Virus record (IMG/VR): IMGVR_UViG_3300047300_000061
Location: 1 to 37,080 of that record
From: a virus
Length of the DNA stretch: 37,080 bases
Strand: one strand, 5' to 3'
Made by a program: the position numbers and the translations under genes. Each line of letters opens with the position of its first letter. Position 1 is the first letter of the stretch. The notes below the pieces were generated by a model that saw only the letters and a program-made list of their open reading frames with translations, had not been told where the DNA came from and ran no database searches. Shown here one piece after another: positions 4,636-12,460 of this stretch.

Positions 4636-6234
4636 GTGGCTAGTAAGTTTCTCAGGCACATACCATGTGAGCACTGCGGTAGCAAGGACGCTAACAGCCT
4701 GTATGACGATGGACACACCCACTGCTTCAGTTGTGGTACGACAGAGCACGAAGGTGCTTATGATGAGCGAACGGTAATGAGGGACGCTGTAGCGCCCACA
4801 AAGAAGGCTATTATGGACATTCGAGGAACATTCAAATCAATCCCTGACCGAGGTATCAGTCAGGCAACTTGTGAGAAGTATGGAGTAACAACCGATGGAG
4901 ACTATCAGTATTATCCTTACACTGACGGAGATGGAGTTAGAACGGCTGTTAAGCAACGCAGTGTTCCTACAAAGCAATTCTCCATCTCAGGAGACTTCGG
5001 GCGAGCAACACTATTCGGTCAGCATCTCTTTCACGCTGGAGGAAAAGCTATCACCATCACAGAAGGAGAGCTTGACGCTCTCGCAGCTTTCCAGATGCAA
5101 GGATCTCTCTACCCTACAGTGAGTATCAGGAACGGTGCTCAGGCTGCTTTAAAGGACTGTAAGGCACAGTATGAGTGGTTGAACAGCTTTGACTCTGTGG
5201 TGATCTGCTTTGATGCTGATGAACCGGGTAAGAAGGCAGCTAAGGAAGTGGCTGAACTGTTCGGTAACAAGGCCAAGATCATGCAACACAAGAGTGGACA
5301 CAAGGATGCTTGTGACTACCTGATTGCAGGGGCTACCAAGGACTTTGTTAACGAGTGGTGGAGGGCTAGTCCTTATGTGCCTGACGGTATCGTAAACGCT
5401 GCTGACCTCTGGGAGGAAATCTCCAAGCCAGAGCCAGTGGCAGAGGCACAGTACCCTTGGAAGGGCTTGAATAAGCTCTTGTACGGAATCAGGCCAGCAG
5501 AGTTGATTACAGTCACCGCAGGCAGTGGTTTGGGTAAGAGTCAGTTCTTGCGGGAGATCTTGTATAACCTTTTGCAGACTACAGATTGGAAGATAGGTGG
5601 TATGTTCTTGGAAGAGTCAACACGCAAGACAGCACGGAGTATTATGAGTCTCCATGCCAACAAGCTGTTACACTTACCTGATACACCTACCACTGAACAG
5701 GAATTGAAGGAGGCTTTCGATGCTACCTTGGGAAGTAATCGCATTTATCTGTTTGACCATTTCGGCAGTAGTGACGTGGACAACATATCCAACAGAATCC
5801 GCTACATGGCTAAAGCTTGTGACTGTCGTGTTGTCTTTCTCGATCACATTTCCATTGTTGTTAGCGGTCAAGACCTTGGTGACGAGCGTAAAGCTATTGA
5901 TAACATGATGACAAAGCTCCGCACACTTGTGCAAGAGCTGAACATTACCCTGATCTGCGTGAGCCACTTGCGTAGACCACAAGGCAACCAAGGCCATGAG
6001 GACGGTGGTAGTGTGTCATTGTCACAGTTGCGAGGCTCTGGAGCCATTGCACAACTGAGCGATGCAGTGATCACGCTGGAGCGGAACAGCATGGCTGAGA
6101 ACGAGGAAGAGCGTCACTTGACCAAGATTGCAGTGGCGAAGAATAGGTACAACGGGGAGACTGGCCCTGCTTGTAAGTTGAAGTACAATGGGTATACTGG
6201 ACGTATGCTCGAAGTTGAAGAGGAGGCATTATGA
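4636..6234 (+). CDS. Primase-helicase, T7 gp4/Twinkle type (532 aa)
   Basis: The start is GTG at 4636, behind AAAGGAGAAG. Domains in order are a zinc-binding primase module (C11, C14, C30, C33), a TOPRIM fold (E143 in ITEGELDAL; DAD at 193-195 in ICFDADEPG), and a DnaB/RecA-type hexameric helicase with Walker A GSGLGKS (296-302), Walker B around D403 (VVFLDH) and a conserved GSGAIAQLSD segment. All catalytic motifs are intact, so this should be a bifunctional enzyme that unwinds DNA and primes the lagging strand with the family A polymerase at 6742. Length is close to T7 gp4 (566 aa). It opens the replication block. Confidence 0.95.
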   Translation: MASKFLRHIPCEHCGSKDANSLYDDGHTHCFSCGTTEHEGAYDERTVMRDAVAPTKKAIMDIRGTFKSIPDRGISQATCEKYGVTTDGDYQYYPYTDGDGVRTAVKQRSVPTKQFSISGDFGRATLFGQHLFHAGGKAITITEGELDALAAFQMQGSLYPTVSIRNGAQAALKDCKAQYEWLNSFDSVVICFDADEPGKKAAKEVAELFGNKAKIMQHKSGHKDACDYLIAGATKDFVNEWWRASPYVPDGIVNAADLWEEISKPEPVAEAQYPWKGLNKLLYGIRPAELITVTAGSGLGKSQFLREILYNLLQTTDWKIGGMFLEESTRKTARSIMSLHANKLLHLPDTPTTEQELKEAFDATLGSNRIYLFDHFGSSDVDNISNRIRYMAKACDCRVVFLDHISIVVSGQDLGDERKAIDNMMTKLRTLVQELNITLICVSHLRRPQGNQGHEDGGSVSLSQLRGSGAIAQLSDAVITLERNSMAENEEERHLTKIAVAKNRYNGETGPACKLKYNGYTGRMLEVEEEAL

Positions 6235-6356
6235 GTACACACGGAGATGGCGGTAAAGGATCAGCACCACGCCCAATTCCTGATCCTCAGAAGTTCAGGG
6301 ATAATTGGGATGCTATATTCGGTAAGAAGAAACCTGAAGATAAGGACAAGAAATGA
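6231..6356 (+). CDS. Small conserved phage protein next to primase-helicase (41 aa)
   Basis: ATG at 6231 overlaps the helicase stop and follows GAGGAGGCATT. The 41-residue product starts with a Gly/Ser/Pro-rich stretch (GDGGKGSAPRPIPDP), then one helix and the basic tail GKKKPEDKDKK. Short proteins with this pattern are common beside replication genes of T7-like phages. No activity is known to me. It overlaps the next start as ATGA. Confidence 0.7.
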   Translation: MSTHGDGGKGSAPRPIPDPQKFRDNWDAIFGKKKPEDKDKK

Positions 6357-6595
6357 AAACAGTTATCGAGATGGCGCGTGAGGCTGGGATTCATGTGTAC
6401 CCAGAGTTCGAGGAGGCGTTTGAACGCTTTGCCGAGCTTGTCCGTGCTGACGAAAGAGCGGCGTGTGCAATGGTGTGTGATAACAGGGGCAATAAGTTCT
6501 GGACTGAATCCCCTTTCGCCGCAGAGTGCCACGGACTCGCCGACACCATCCGAGCCAGAGGCGAAGCCTCGATAAGGGGGCAACATGACCATTGA
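6353..6595 (+). CDS. Small phage protein (80 aa), unknown function
   Basis: ATG at 6353 lies in an ATGA overlap. The 80-residue product is helical in its first half (AREAG..FERFAELVRADERAAC) and has two cysteines before and one after a loop (C39, C43, C60), then IRARGE. The AREAG/FERFAxLVRADE-AxC pattern recurs in many phage and plasmid accessory proteins. It may bind metal, but role and partner are unknown. Base composition is richer in G+C than the flanking replication genes. Confidence 0.65.
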   Translation: MKTVIEMAREAGIHVYPEFEEAFERFAELVRADERAACAMVCDNRGNKFWTESPFAAECHGLADTIRARGEASIRGQHDH

Positions 6596-6734
6596 ACATC
6601 TAATCGTAGGAGCTACCGGAGTAGGATACCTGATCGTAGGTGTGCTACAATGGAGCAAGGGAGAGATCTCTAACGGGATGATCTGGACTGGTTATGCCTT
6701 TGCACAGATAGGATTGTGGTTGAACATTAAATAA
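6585..6734 (+). CDS. Small two-span membrane protein (49 aa)
   Basis: ATG at 6585 follows AAGGGGGCAAC and overlaps the previous gene by 11 bp. The product shows a first hydrophobic segment (about residues 5-22, LIVGATGVGYLIVGVLQW), a short charged loop (SKGE) and a second segment (about 30-47, MIWTGYAFAQIGLWLNI), typical of a helical hairpin in the inner membrane. Position inside the replication block suggests an early function, perhaps membrane tethering or superinfection exclusion. That is inference. Confidence 0.65.
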   Translation: MTIEHLIVGATGVGYLIVGVLQWSKGEISNGMIWTGYAFAQIGLWLNIK

Positions 6735-6741
6735 GGCTTGT

Positions 6742-8454
6742 ATGCGTATTGTCTTGGACATTGAGACAAACCTAGCACATGACAAGATTCATGTTGCTGT
6801 AACCAAAGACATTGACACCGGAGAAGTAAAGACATGGAAAGTAGCCGACAACCTGCGGGAGTATTTAAAGGGCGTGTCGTTGATAGTCATGCACAACGGC
6901 ATAAGTTTCGATGCACCAGTATTGAATCGCTTATGGAAGACGAAGATTCGTTTGAATCAAGTTTACGATACATTGATAGTAAGTCGTCTTTTAGACCCGA
7001 GCCGAGAGACAGGGCACAGCCTCGAAGCGTGGGGGCGAACTCTAGGGTTCAACAAGATTGACTACACAGCCGTATGGCAGTGGATGATGGACAGGAAAGA
7101 GGAGTATAAAGGTGAGTGTTTCGACTTCCCTATTAGCGACCTTCTTAATCATTATTGCATTAGGGACGTTGAAGTTACTGCTAAGTTATATCTTCACTTG
7201 GTTAGTGAACTGGAGCAAAAACAGTTTAGCCAAGAATCGGTAGACTTAGAGCATCGTGTTGCATCAATCATTGCCAAGCAAGAAAGGGCAGGGTTCAAAC
7301 TTGACCAGATCCACACAACCTGTTTACTTACTGACATCAAGTCAAAAGTGGCAGGAATATATGAGCGAATGCAAGAGAGATGGCCTCCGGTCACCCTTGA
7401 GCGATACTCTGACAAAACTGGAAAGAGACTCAAGGACAGCGTGGTTACTTTCAACCCCGGAAGTAGACAACAGATCGGAGAGCGACTGAAGGAACTTGGG
7501 TGGAAGCCCAAGGAGTTTACCGAGACAGGACAGCCTAAGATTGATGAGACTGTGCTCGCTAATGTTAAGATACCAGAGGCTCAGATCATTGCTGAGTACC
7601 TGATGCTTAACAAGCGTATCAGTCAAATTGAATCGTGGCTAGAAGCTGTAGGTAAAGATGGTAGGGTTCACGGTAAGGTCATCACTAACGGTGCTGTTAC
7701 AGGCCGGATGACGCACAGTAGCCCTAACATGGCTCAGATCCCTAATGCAGGTTCCATCTATGGGCCTGAGTGCCGGGAATGCTGGACTGTTGAGGATGGT
7801 AATGTGTTGGTAGGTTGCGATGCTTCAGGTTTGGAGCTTCGTATGTTGGCTCACTATATGGAAGATGAAGATTATGTCAGAACTGTCTGTGAGGGATCAT
7901 CTAAAGATGGAACGGATGTTCACACTGTTAACCAAAGAGCAGCAGGACTCGCTTCTCGAGATAATGCAAAGACTTTTATCTACGCCTTCCTCTATGGTGC
8001 GGGAGATGCAAAGATTGGTAGTATTGTGGGAGGCAGTGCAAGAGATGGATCAAAGCTCAAAGCCAAGTTCCTCGCTCAAACGCCAGCCCTCGCAAAGCTC
8101 CTCGAAAAGATTAAGAAAAGCGCAGCAAGAGGTTTCTGCAAAGGACTTGATGGGAGGCGTATTTGGATTCGCTCAGAACACGCTGCCCTCAATTCGCTCC
8201 TCCAAGGTGCTGGAGCAGTCGTGATGAAGAAGGCTTTGGTCTTGTTTGATGACAAGGTTACAGCCAACAAGTGGCAGATTAAGTATGTCGCTAATGTTCA
8301 CGATGAGTTTCAGTTGGAGTGTCCTAAAGATATTGCTGAAGAAGTAGGCAAAGCTGCTAGACTATCCATCATTGAGGCAGGTGAGGCTTTCAAGCTTAGA
8401 TGCCCCTTAGACGGGGAGTACAAGATTGGAAGAAATTGGAGAGAAACACACTAA
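6742..8454 (+). CDS. Family A DNA polymerase with 3'-5' exonuclease (570 aa)
   Basis: ATG at 6742 follows AAGGCTTGT. The exonuclease domain has Exo I D6/E8 (DIET), Exo II N52/D57, and Exo III Y138/D142. The polymerase domain has motif A D360 (CDASGLELR), motif B R406/K410 (RDNAKTFIYAFLYG) and motif C H520-D521-E522 (VHDEF). All metal-binding carboxylates are present, so both activities should work. At 570 residues it is about 130 shorter than T7 gp5, mostly upstream of motif A, where T7 carries the thioredoxin-binding thumb insertion. Processivity is therefore probably achieved differently. Confidence 0.95.
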   Translation: MRIVLDIETNLAHDKIHVAVTKDIDTGEVKTWKVADNLREYLKGVSLIVMHNGISFDAPVLNRLWKTKIRLNQVYDTLIVSRLLDPSRETGHSLEAWGRTLGFNKIDYTAVWQWMMDRKEEYKGECFDFPISDLLNHYCIRDVEVTAKLYLHLVSELEQKQFSQESVDLEHRVASIIAKQERAGFKLDQIHTTCLLTDIKSKVAGIYERMQERWPPVTLERYSDKTGKRLKDSVVTFNPGSRQQIGERLKELGWKPKEFTETGQPKIDETVLANVKIPEAQIIAEYLMLNKRISQIESWLEAVGKDGRVHGKVITNGAVTGRMTHSSPNMAQIPNAGSIYGPECRECWTVEDGNVLVGCDASGLELRMLAHYMEDEDYVRTVCEGSSKDGTDVHTVNQRAAGLASRDNAKTFIYAFLYGAGDAKIGSIVGGSARDGSKLKAKFLAQTPALAKLLEKIKKSAARGFCKGLDGRRIWIRSEHAALNSLLQGAGAVVMKKALVLFDDKVTANKWQIKYVANVHDEFQLECPKDIAEEVGKAARLSIIEAGEAFKLRCPLDGEYKIGRNWRETH

Positions 8455-8468
8455 CAGCAGTAAACTGC

Positions 8469-8496
8469 TTGACATTGCTGAAAAGTGATGTACAAT
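8469..8496 (+). promoter_or_regulatory. sigma70 promoter for tRNA and downstream genes
   Basis: TTGACA (8469-8474), 16 bp, TACAAT (8491-8496). The predicted start lies at about 8503, only a few bases before tRNA nucleotide 1 at 8506. The tRNA would thus need little 5' trimming. The same transcript can continue into the ssDNA-binding protein. Confidence 0.8.
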
Positions 8497-8505
8497 ATTA
8501 GGTAT

Positions 8506-8590
8506 GCGCCTATGGTGAAATCGGTAGACACAGGAGACTTAAAATCTCCCGCCGCAAGGTGTACCTGTTCGAGTCAGGTTAGGCGTACCA
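8506..8590 (+). tRNA. tRNA-Leu (anticodon TAA)
   Basis: This is an 85-nt class II tRNA. The acceptor stem GCGCCTA pairs with TAGGCGT (8580-8586, first pair a G-T wobble), and the discriminator A and encoded CCA end at 8590. The anticodon stem is GGAGA/TCTCC with loop CTTAAAA (8538-8544), so the anticodon is TAA at 8540-8542. The long variable arm and the T-arm ACCTG/CAGGT with loop TTCGAGT are present. It should read UUA and, by wobble, UUG. The encoded CCA and dedicated promoter suggest a functional gene. Confidence 0.95.
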
Positions 8591-8654
8591 AACATGACAG
8601 ATCGGAAAGACGGTCATTCTTGAAACTTAAATGGAAATTAAAGGAAATTAAATC

Positions 8655-9071
8655 ATGGATAACAAACCAGCCAAAGTCTCCGGTCAACTCTTCTGGGCTA
8701 ACTGGATGAAAGAGTTCAACACCAAGTTCAACGAGGACAACACCAAGTACGAATGTACACTCGGTATGCTGTCTGACAAGGCTTGCGAAGCGTTGAAGGC
8801 ACAAGGTATTGTGATCAAGAACAAGGACACAATGGGTAACTACATTGTAGGTAAGTCCAAGTTTGTGTTCGAGCCTGTGGACACTGAAGGCAACGCTGTT
8901 GACATTAGCAAGATTGGCAATGGCACTAAGGTGACAGCCTTGGTTGGCTCCTACCGTCACAAGATGTCAGCTAAGTTCGGTGCTGCTCCTTCTATCGGTA
9001 AGATCATCGTGACTGACTTGGTTGTCTACGGTGAGGGCGCTGAAGGCGAAGATGACTCAGACGTGCTCTGA
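8655..9071 (+). CDS. ssDNA-binding protein, phage type (138 aa)
   Basis: ATG at 8655 lies behind AAAGGAAATTAAATC, 65 bp after the tRNA. The 138-residue protein has an OB-fold-like alternation of strands with basic and aromatic residues (LFWANWMKEF, SYRHKMSAKFG) and ends in an acidic tail (EGAEGEDDSDVL). Such a tail in T7 gp2.5 and bacterial SSB recruits replication partners. It sits between polymerase and exonuclease, matching the functional order in T7-like phages. The gp2.5-like assignment rests on the tail, size and position rather than a diagnostic motif. Confidence 0.75.
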   Translation: MDNKPAKVSGQLFWANWMKEFNTKFNEDNTKYECTLGMLSDKACEALKAQGIVIKNKDTMGNYIVGKSKFVFEPVDTEGNAVDISKIGNGTKVTALVGSYRHKMSAKFGAAPSIGKIIVTDLVVYGEGAEGEDDSDVL

Positions 9072-9834
9072 CGCTACCACTGAGCCTAAGATTGCACTAG
9101 TCGATGCTGACTTTCTTGTCTACCGTATTGGGTTCAGTACCGAGGATGAGCCAGTCGGCATTGCCAAGGCTAGATTAACGGAGTGGTTAGAAGACTTTAT
9201 CTATGTGAATCTCAAGGCTGATGAATACAAAGCGTGGATCACAGGTAAATCTAACTACCGTTATGACATTGCCAAGACAGTGCCATACAAAGGCAACCGT
9301 AAGGATGTTCAACGACCTAAGCACTACGAAGCCCTACGGGAGCATCTAGTCAAGCGTCACGAAGCTATCCTTACAGTTGGCGAGGAAGCTGACGATACCG
9401 TAGCCATTGAATCGACCAAGATGTTAGATAACTGCTGGATCGTTCATGTGGATAAGGACTTGGATCAGCTTCAAGGATGGCACTACAACCCTGTAAAGGA
9501 TGAGAGATACTATGTCGATGATTTTAACGCCTACAAGTCTTTTGTCACGCAAATACTTACGGGGGATCGGATTGACAACATTCCGTGCTTGGCAGGTATT
9601 GGCCCTAAAAAGGCTGAGAAAGCTCTCAAAGATGCAAAAACTAAAGAACAGCTTTTACAAGCAGCGTGGGAAAAGTATCAAGAACACGGTCATTCGATGG
9701 AATACTTTACAGAACAAGGGCAGCTCTTGTGGCTAAGACGACATGAAGGAGAGTTATGGCAACCGGACGTAAATTTACTGCCAAACAAGTTGCAACAAAG
9801 TACGGATTCCGTAGCGGACTCGAAGAGCGCATAG
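9052..9834 (+). CDS. 5'-3' exonuclease, FEN/T7 gp6 type (260 aa)
   Basis: The start at ATG 9052 is chosen over the upstream TTG at 9022 because GAAGGCGAAG precedes it. It overlaps the ssDNA-binding gene by 20 bp. Metal-binding acidic clusters are LVDADF (D18, D20), EEADDTV and DKDLDQL, and a helix-3-turn-helix DNA-binding motif follows (DNIPCLAGIGPKKA). These are the landmarks of the FEN-like nuclease family that removes RNA primers and degrades host DNA. The last 79 bp overlap the endonuclease I gene in another frame. Confidence 0.9.
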   Translation: MTQTCSDATTEPKIALVDADFLVYRIGFSTEDEPVGIAKARLTEWLEDFIYVNLKADEYKAWITGKSNYRYDIAKTVPYKGNRKDVQRPKHYEALREHLVKRHEAILTVGEEADDTVAIESTKMLDNCWIVHVDKDLDQLQGWHYNPVKDERYYVDDFNAYKSFVTQILTGDRIDNIPCLAGIGPKKAEKALKDAKTKEQLLQAAWEKYQEHGHSMEYFTEQGQLLWLRRHEGELWQPDVNLLPNKLQQSTDSVADSKSA

Positions 9835-10175
9835 CGGAACAACTGGATCAGTTAGGGGTGGAGTATACGTATGAGAAGGTCAAGTTGAAGTACATTCGAC
9901 CTGCTTCTGAGCATATCTACACACCTGACTTTGTGCTTGCCAATGGTATCATCGTGGAGACTAAGGGGAGATTCCTTTTAGCTGACCGGATGAAGCACCT
10001 GATGGTTAAGAAACATAATCCAGAGTTAGACATTAGGTTTGTGTTCAGTAATTCCAATGCACGTATCAGCAAAGCGTCTAAGACAACGTATGCTATGTGG
10101 TGCAGGAAGCACGGATACTTGTTCGCTGATAAGACTATTCCCGAGGAGTGGCTAAATGAACGTGGAAATGATTAA
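9756..10175 (+). CDS. Endonuclease I, Holliday-junction resolvase, T7 gp3 type (139 aa)
   Basis: ATG at 9756 follows GAAGGAGAGTT, a strong site located inside the exonuclease gene. The catalytic pattern of phage T7 endonuclease I is intact: E23 in SGLEER, E40 in YTYE, D58 in YTPDF, and E68/K70 in VETKG. Length (139) is near T7 gp3 (149). The dimeric enzyme cuts branched DNA before packaging and helps break down host DNA. Its ribosome site lies within an unusually long overlap, so its translation is probably tied to exonuclease translation. Confidence 0.95.
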   Translation: MATGRKFTAKQVATKYGFRSGLEERIAEQLDQLGVEYTYEKVKLKYIRPASEHIYTPDFVLANGIIVETKGRFLLADRMKHLMVKKHNPELDIRFVFSNSNARISKASKTTYAMWCRKHGYLFADKTIPEEWLNERGND

Positions 10176-10326
10176 AGAGAACGAGGACGGCAGCGCAAGC
10201 TATAACTTTGACCTGACAGCGGAAGAGGCTGCTTCACTCCTTCGATTGGGCATCCTAGAGGCTCTGAAGGCAGGGATTCGTGCAGGTGATACATTGAAAG
10301 TGGAAGGTGAAGATGTCAGTAGTTAA
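10156..10326 (+). CDS. Small acidic protein (56 aa), unknown function
   Basis: ATG at 10156 lies inside the end of endonuclease I and follows GAGGAGTGGCTAA. The product has an N-terminal beta-type segment (ENEDGSASYNFDLT), then a helix (AEEAASLLRLGILEALKAG), then a beta-hairpin-like end. The DGSA-Y-F-LT-EE-LLRLGI pattern is frequent in small phage proteins beside nucleotide genes. It ends 14 bp inside thyX. Role unknown. Confidence 0.7.
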   Translation: MNVEMIKENEDGSASYNFDLTAEEAASLLRLGILEALKAGIRAGDTLKVEGEDVSS

Positions 10327-10951
10327 AGTAGTGTGGGCTACACCGAATGCTGAGGAAGCTGTGGCATACTGTGCTCGTGTGAGTAATCCTGAGAACCAGA
10401 ATGCTCAAGAGACAGCGCCTAAGCTTCTGAAGTATCTGATCAAGCACAAGCACTGGAGTCCATTTGAGATGGCTAACGTATGTATGGAGATTGAGACTAC
10501 CCGTGACATTGCACGGCAGATCCTTCGCCATCGTAGCTTTAGCTTTCAGGAGTTCTCTCAGCGATACGCTGCTGTACAGGGGTTTGAGTTGTCTGAGGTA
10601 CGCCTACAGGACGTGAGGAACCGACAGAACAGCATCGAGGTTGGAGACTCAGATCTGCACTCTTGGTGGTTTAAAGCACAGCAAAGGATTCGTGATGATG
10701 CTGAATTGGTTTATAACATGGCTCTTGCCAAAGGGGTTGCCAAGGAACAAGCACGAAAGCTACTGCCTGAAGGATTGACTATGAGCAGACTGTACATGAA
10801 CGGTACACTGCGTAGTTGGCTTCACTATGTGGATATTCGCTGTGACAAGGCTACGCAGAAGGAGCATCGAGAAGTAGCTGAGAAGTGCCGTGATGAGCTG
10901 ACTAAACTATTTCCGCATACGATGAGTGCGTTGCACGAAGGGGGCATTTAA
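10313..10951 (+). CDS. thyX: Flavin-dependent thymidylate synthase (212 aa)
   Basis: The start is ATG at 10313 (GGAAGGTGAAG upstream); a GTG two codons earlier is less likely. The signature RHRSFSFQEFSQRY (about residues 72-85) matches the ThyX motif RHRxxSxnxxSxR. The active-site serine region and a His-rich helix are present, and length is typical. ThyX methylates dUMP to dTMP with FAD, folate and NADPH, providing thymidylate for phage DNA. It is followed by a MazG-like gene in a TAATG overlap, forming a nucleotide-pool operon with the RNR genes. Confidence 0.95.
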   Translation: MSVVKVVWATPNAEEAVAYCARVSNPENQNAQETAPKLLKYLIKHKHWSPFEMANVCMEIETTRDIARQILRHRSFSFQEFSQRYAAVQGFELSEVRLQDVRNRQNSIEVGDSDLHSWWFKAQQRIRDDAELVYNMALAKGVAKEQARKLLPEGLTMSRLYMNGTLRSWLHYVDIRCDKATQKEHREVAEKCRDELTKLFPHTMSALHEGGI

Positions 10952-11259
10952 TGACATTTGAAGAGTATCAAGAACTAGCGTTCAAGACAGCGTTAGAGAC
11001 AGCTAAGAACCCTGCTTACATGGTATCTAACCTTACCTCTGAAGCTGGTGAAGTGGCTGGTAAGTATGCCAAGTGGATTCGAGATGGTATCTTGGACGAG
11101 GCAGGGATGCAAAAGGAGATTGGTGATGTGCTCTGGCAGATCGCTGGTTTGTCTACAGTTATGGGCTGGAGCTTGGCTGATCTGGCCAGCAAGAACCTCC
11201 AGAAGCTTGCACAGCGTCAAGCGAACAATACATTGAAAGGATCTGGCGATGAACGATGA
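10951..11259 (+). CDS. MazG-like nucleotide pyrophosphohydrolase (102 aa)
   Basis: The gene starts in a TAATG overlap with thyX. The 102-residue protein has the all-alpha NTP-PPase pattern: SEAGEVAGKYAKW (first E-x-x-E-like cluster) and KEIGDVLWQIAG (E-x-x-D cluster), which bind magnesium. The single domain resembles phage MazG proteins rather than two-domain bacterial MazG. Likely roles are trimming of dUTP or other non-canonical NTPs, or lowering of host alarmone, beside ThyX and RNR. Substrate cannot be read from sequence. Confidence 0.9.
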   Translation: MTFEEYQELAFKTALETAKNPAYMVSNLTSEAGEVAGKYAKWIRDGILDEAGMQKEIGDVLWQIAGLSTVMGWSLADLASKNLQKLAQRQANNTLKGSGDER

Positions 11260-11485
11260 AGATTACACAAGCTATGGGTTTATTTACCGTGACTGCGGCG
11301 GTAAAGTCTCTAAACACGAAGTAACACTGGATGAAGTCACATGGCCTGAAGTGCTCAATGACTTTGTTAACTTCCTCCAGAGTGTGTACGGGTACAACAT
11401 TAAAGATTCTATCCGCATTGAAGCACCTCGCTATGAAGTGTTCCCTGAAGCATGGACTGGTAAGTATTTCGATAAGGACGAATAA
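11249..11485 (+). CDS. Hypothetical protein (78 aa)
   Basis: ATG at 11249 overlaps the MazG gene by 11 bp and follows AAAGGATCTGGCG. The product looks like a small alpha/beta protein: strand-rich start (YGFIYRDCGGKVSKHEVTL), a long amphipathic helix (WPEVLNDFVNFLQSVYGY) and an acidic end. I cannot assign a family. Its stop shares a base with the next start (TAATG). Confidence 0.65.
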   Translation: MNDEDYTSYGFIYRDCGGKVSKHEVTLDEVTWPEVLNDFVNFLQSVYGYNIKDSIRIEAPRYEVFPEAWTGKYFDKDE

Positions 11486-11712
11486 TGGTACATCCTGACA
11501 AAATCCACGCCTACACTGTAGACGGGCTTGTCGGGGCGTATCAGCCTCGCAAGGATATTGTTTTATATGCTGCTACAGCTAAACAACTGTACGTGAAAAT
11601 GCGAGAGTTCTTAAAGACATTAGATCCAAAGAATGACAAGCATAAAGAGTACAAGAAACAAATCCTGAAATTCTTTAAGGAGAACAATATTGAAAATCCT
11701 AGTTATTCCTGA
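11485..11712 (+). CDS. Hypothetical basic protein (75 aa)
   Basis: It starts in a TAATG overlap. The first half looks like a small beta sheet (HAYTVDGLVGAYQPRKDIVLYAA), the second half one long Lys-rich helix (MREFLKTLDPKNDKHKEYKKQILKFF). It is basic overall, so nucleic acid contact is possible. The 3' end overlaps the metallophosphoesterase by 23 bp, and its codons carry that gene's AAGGAG ribosome site. No family recognised. Confidence 0.65.
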   Translation: MVHPDKIHAYTVDGLVGAYQPRKDIVLYAATAKQLYVKMREFLKTLDPKNDKHKEYKKQILKFFKENNIENPSYS

Positions 11713-12460
11713 TTGCCAAGTCAAAGAAGGAGTACCTCTGGATCATCTTGAGTGGGCAGGAAAGGCTATCTGTGATTATCGACCTGATGTAATCATAAAC
11801 ATTGGTGATTTTGCGGATATGCCCTCACTGTCTACCCATGATGTTAAAGGGTCTAAGTACTTTGAAGGTCTTCGGTACAAGAAAGATGTAGAGGTAGTCA
11901 AGATGGCTATGCAAAAGCTCTTGAAGCCTCTGCGTGACTTGCAGAAGACTCAGAAGGAATCCAAGCATAAGATCTACAAGCCGAAGATGATCCTGACTCT
12001 GGGCAACCACGAGAATCGTATCAACCGTGCTGTGAATAACAACCCTACTTTGGAAGGCTTGATCAGTGTTAAAGACTTGGATTACGACAAGGATTGGGAA
12101 GTACATGACTTTCTCCACCCTGTATTCATTAACGGTGTTGGTTTTAACCACTACTGGCCTGTTGGTGCTATGGGCCGTCCTGCTGGAACTGCTTCGGCTA
12201 TTGTCAATAAACTTCACATGAGTTGTATTGCAGGGCATCAGCAGGGTAAGCAGATTGCCTACGGTAAACGTGCTGATGGTAAGCCTATCTGTGCTATCAT
12301 TGCAGGTAGTTATTATCTGCACGATGAGGACTACATGGATCAGCTTAGTAACCGTCATTGGCGAGGACTGCTGATGTTGAACGATGTCAAGGATGGTGGC
12401 TTCGATGAGATGCTGTTGTCTATTGAGTATTTGGAGCGCAAGTATGGAAAACAAGTGTAA
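11690..12460 (+). CDS. Metallophosphoesterase (256 aa)
   Basis: The start is TTG at 11690, with AAGGAG 10 bases before it; the next residues are KILVIPDCQV, a classic start of this fold. Motifs in order are IPDCQ (metal D), NIGDFAD (GD), TLGNHENR (GNHE), and AGHQQGK with a late SYY-H pair, giving the calcineurin-like dinuclear metal site. The substrate is unknown; phage members include nucleotide and DNA/RNA phosphatases. Placement between MazG and RNR genes suggests nucleotide or nucleic acid turnover. Confidence 0.9.
   Translation: MKILVIPDCQVKEGVPLDHLEWAGKAICDYRPDVIINIGDFADMPSLSTHDVKGSKYFEGLRYKKDVEVVKMAMQKLLKPLRDLQKTQKESKHKIYKPKMILTLGNHENRINRAVNNNPTLEGLISVKDLDYDKDWEVHDFLHPVFINGVGFNHYWPVGAMGRPAGTASAIVNKLHMSCIAGHQQGKQIAYGKRADGKPICAIIAGSYYLHDEDYMDQLSNRHWRGLLMLNDVKDGGFDEMLLSIEYLERKYGKQV

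Noticed and set aside
11825-12454. 209-codon minus-strand frame
   Set aside because: Shadow of the metallophosphoesterase, with no start signal.
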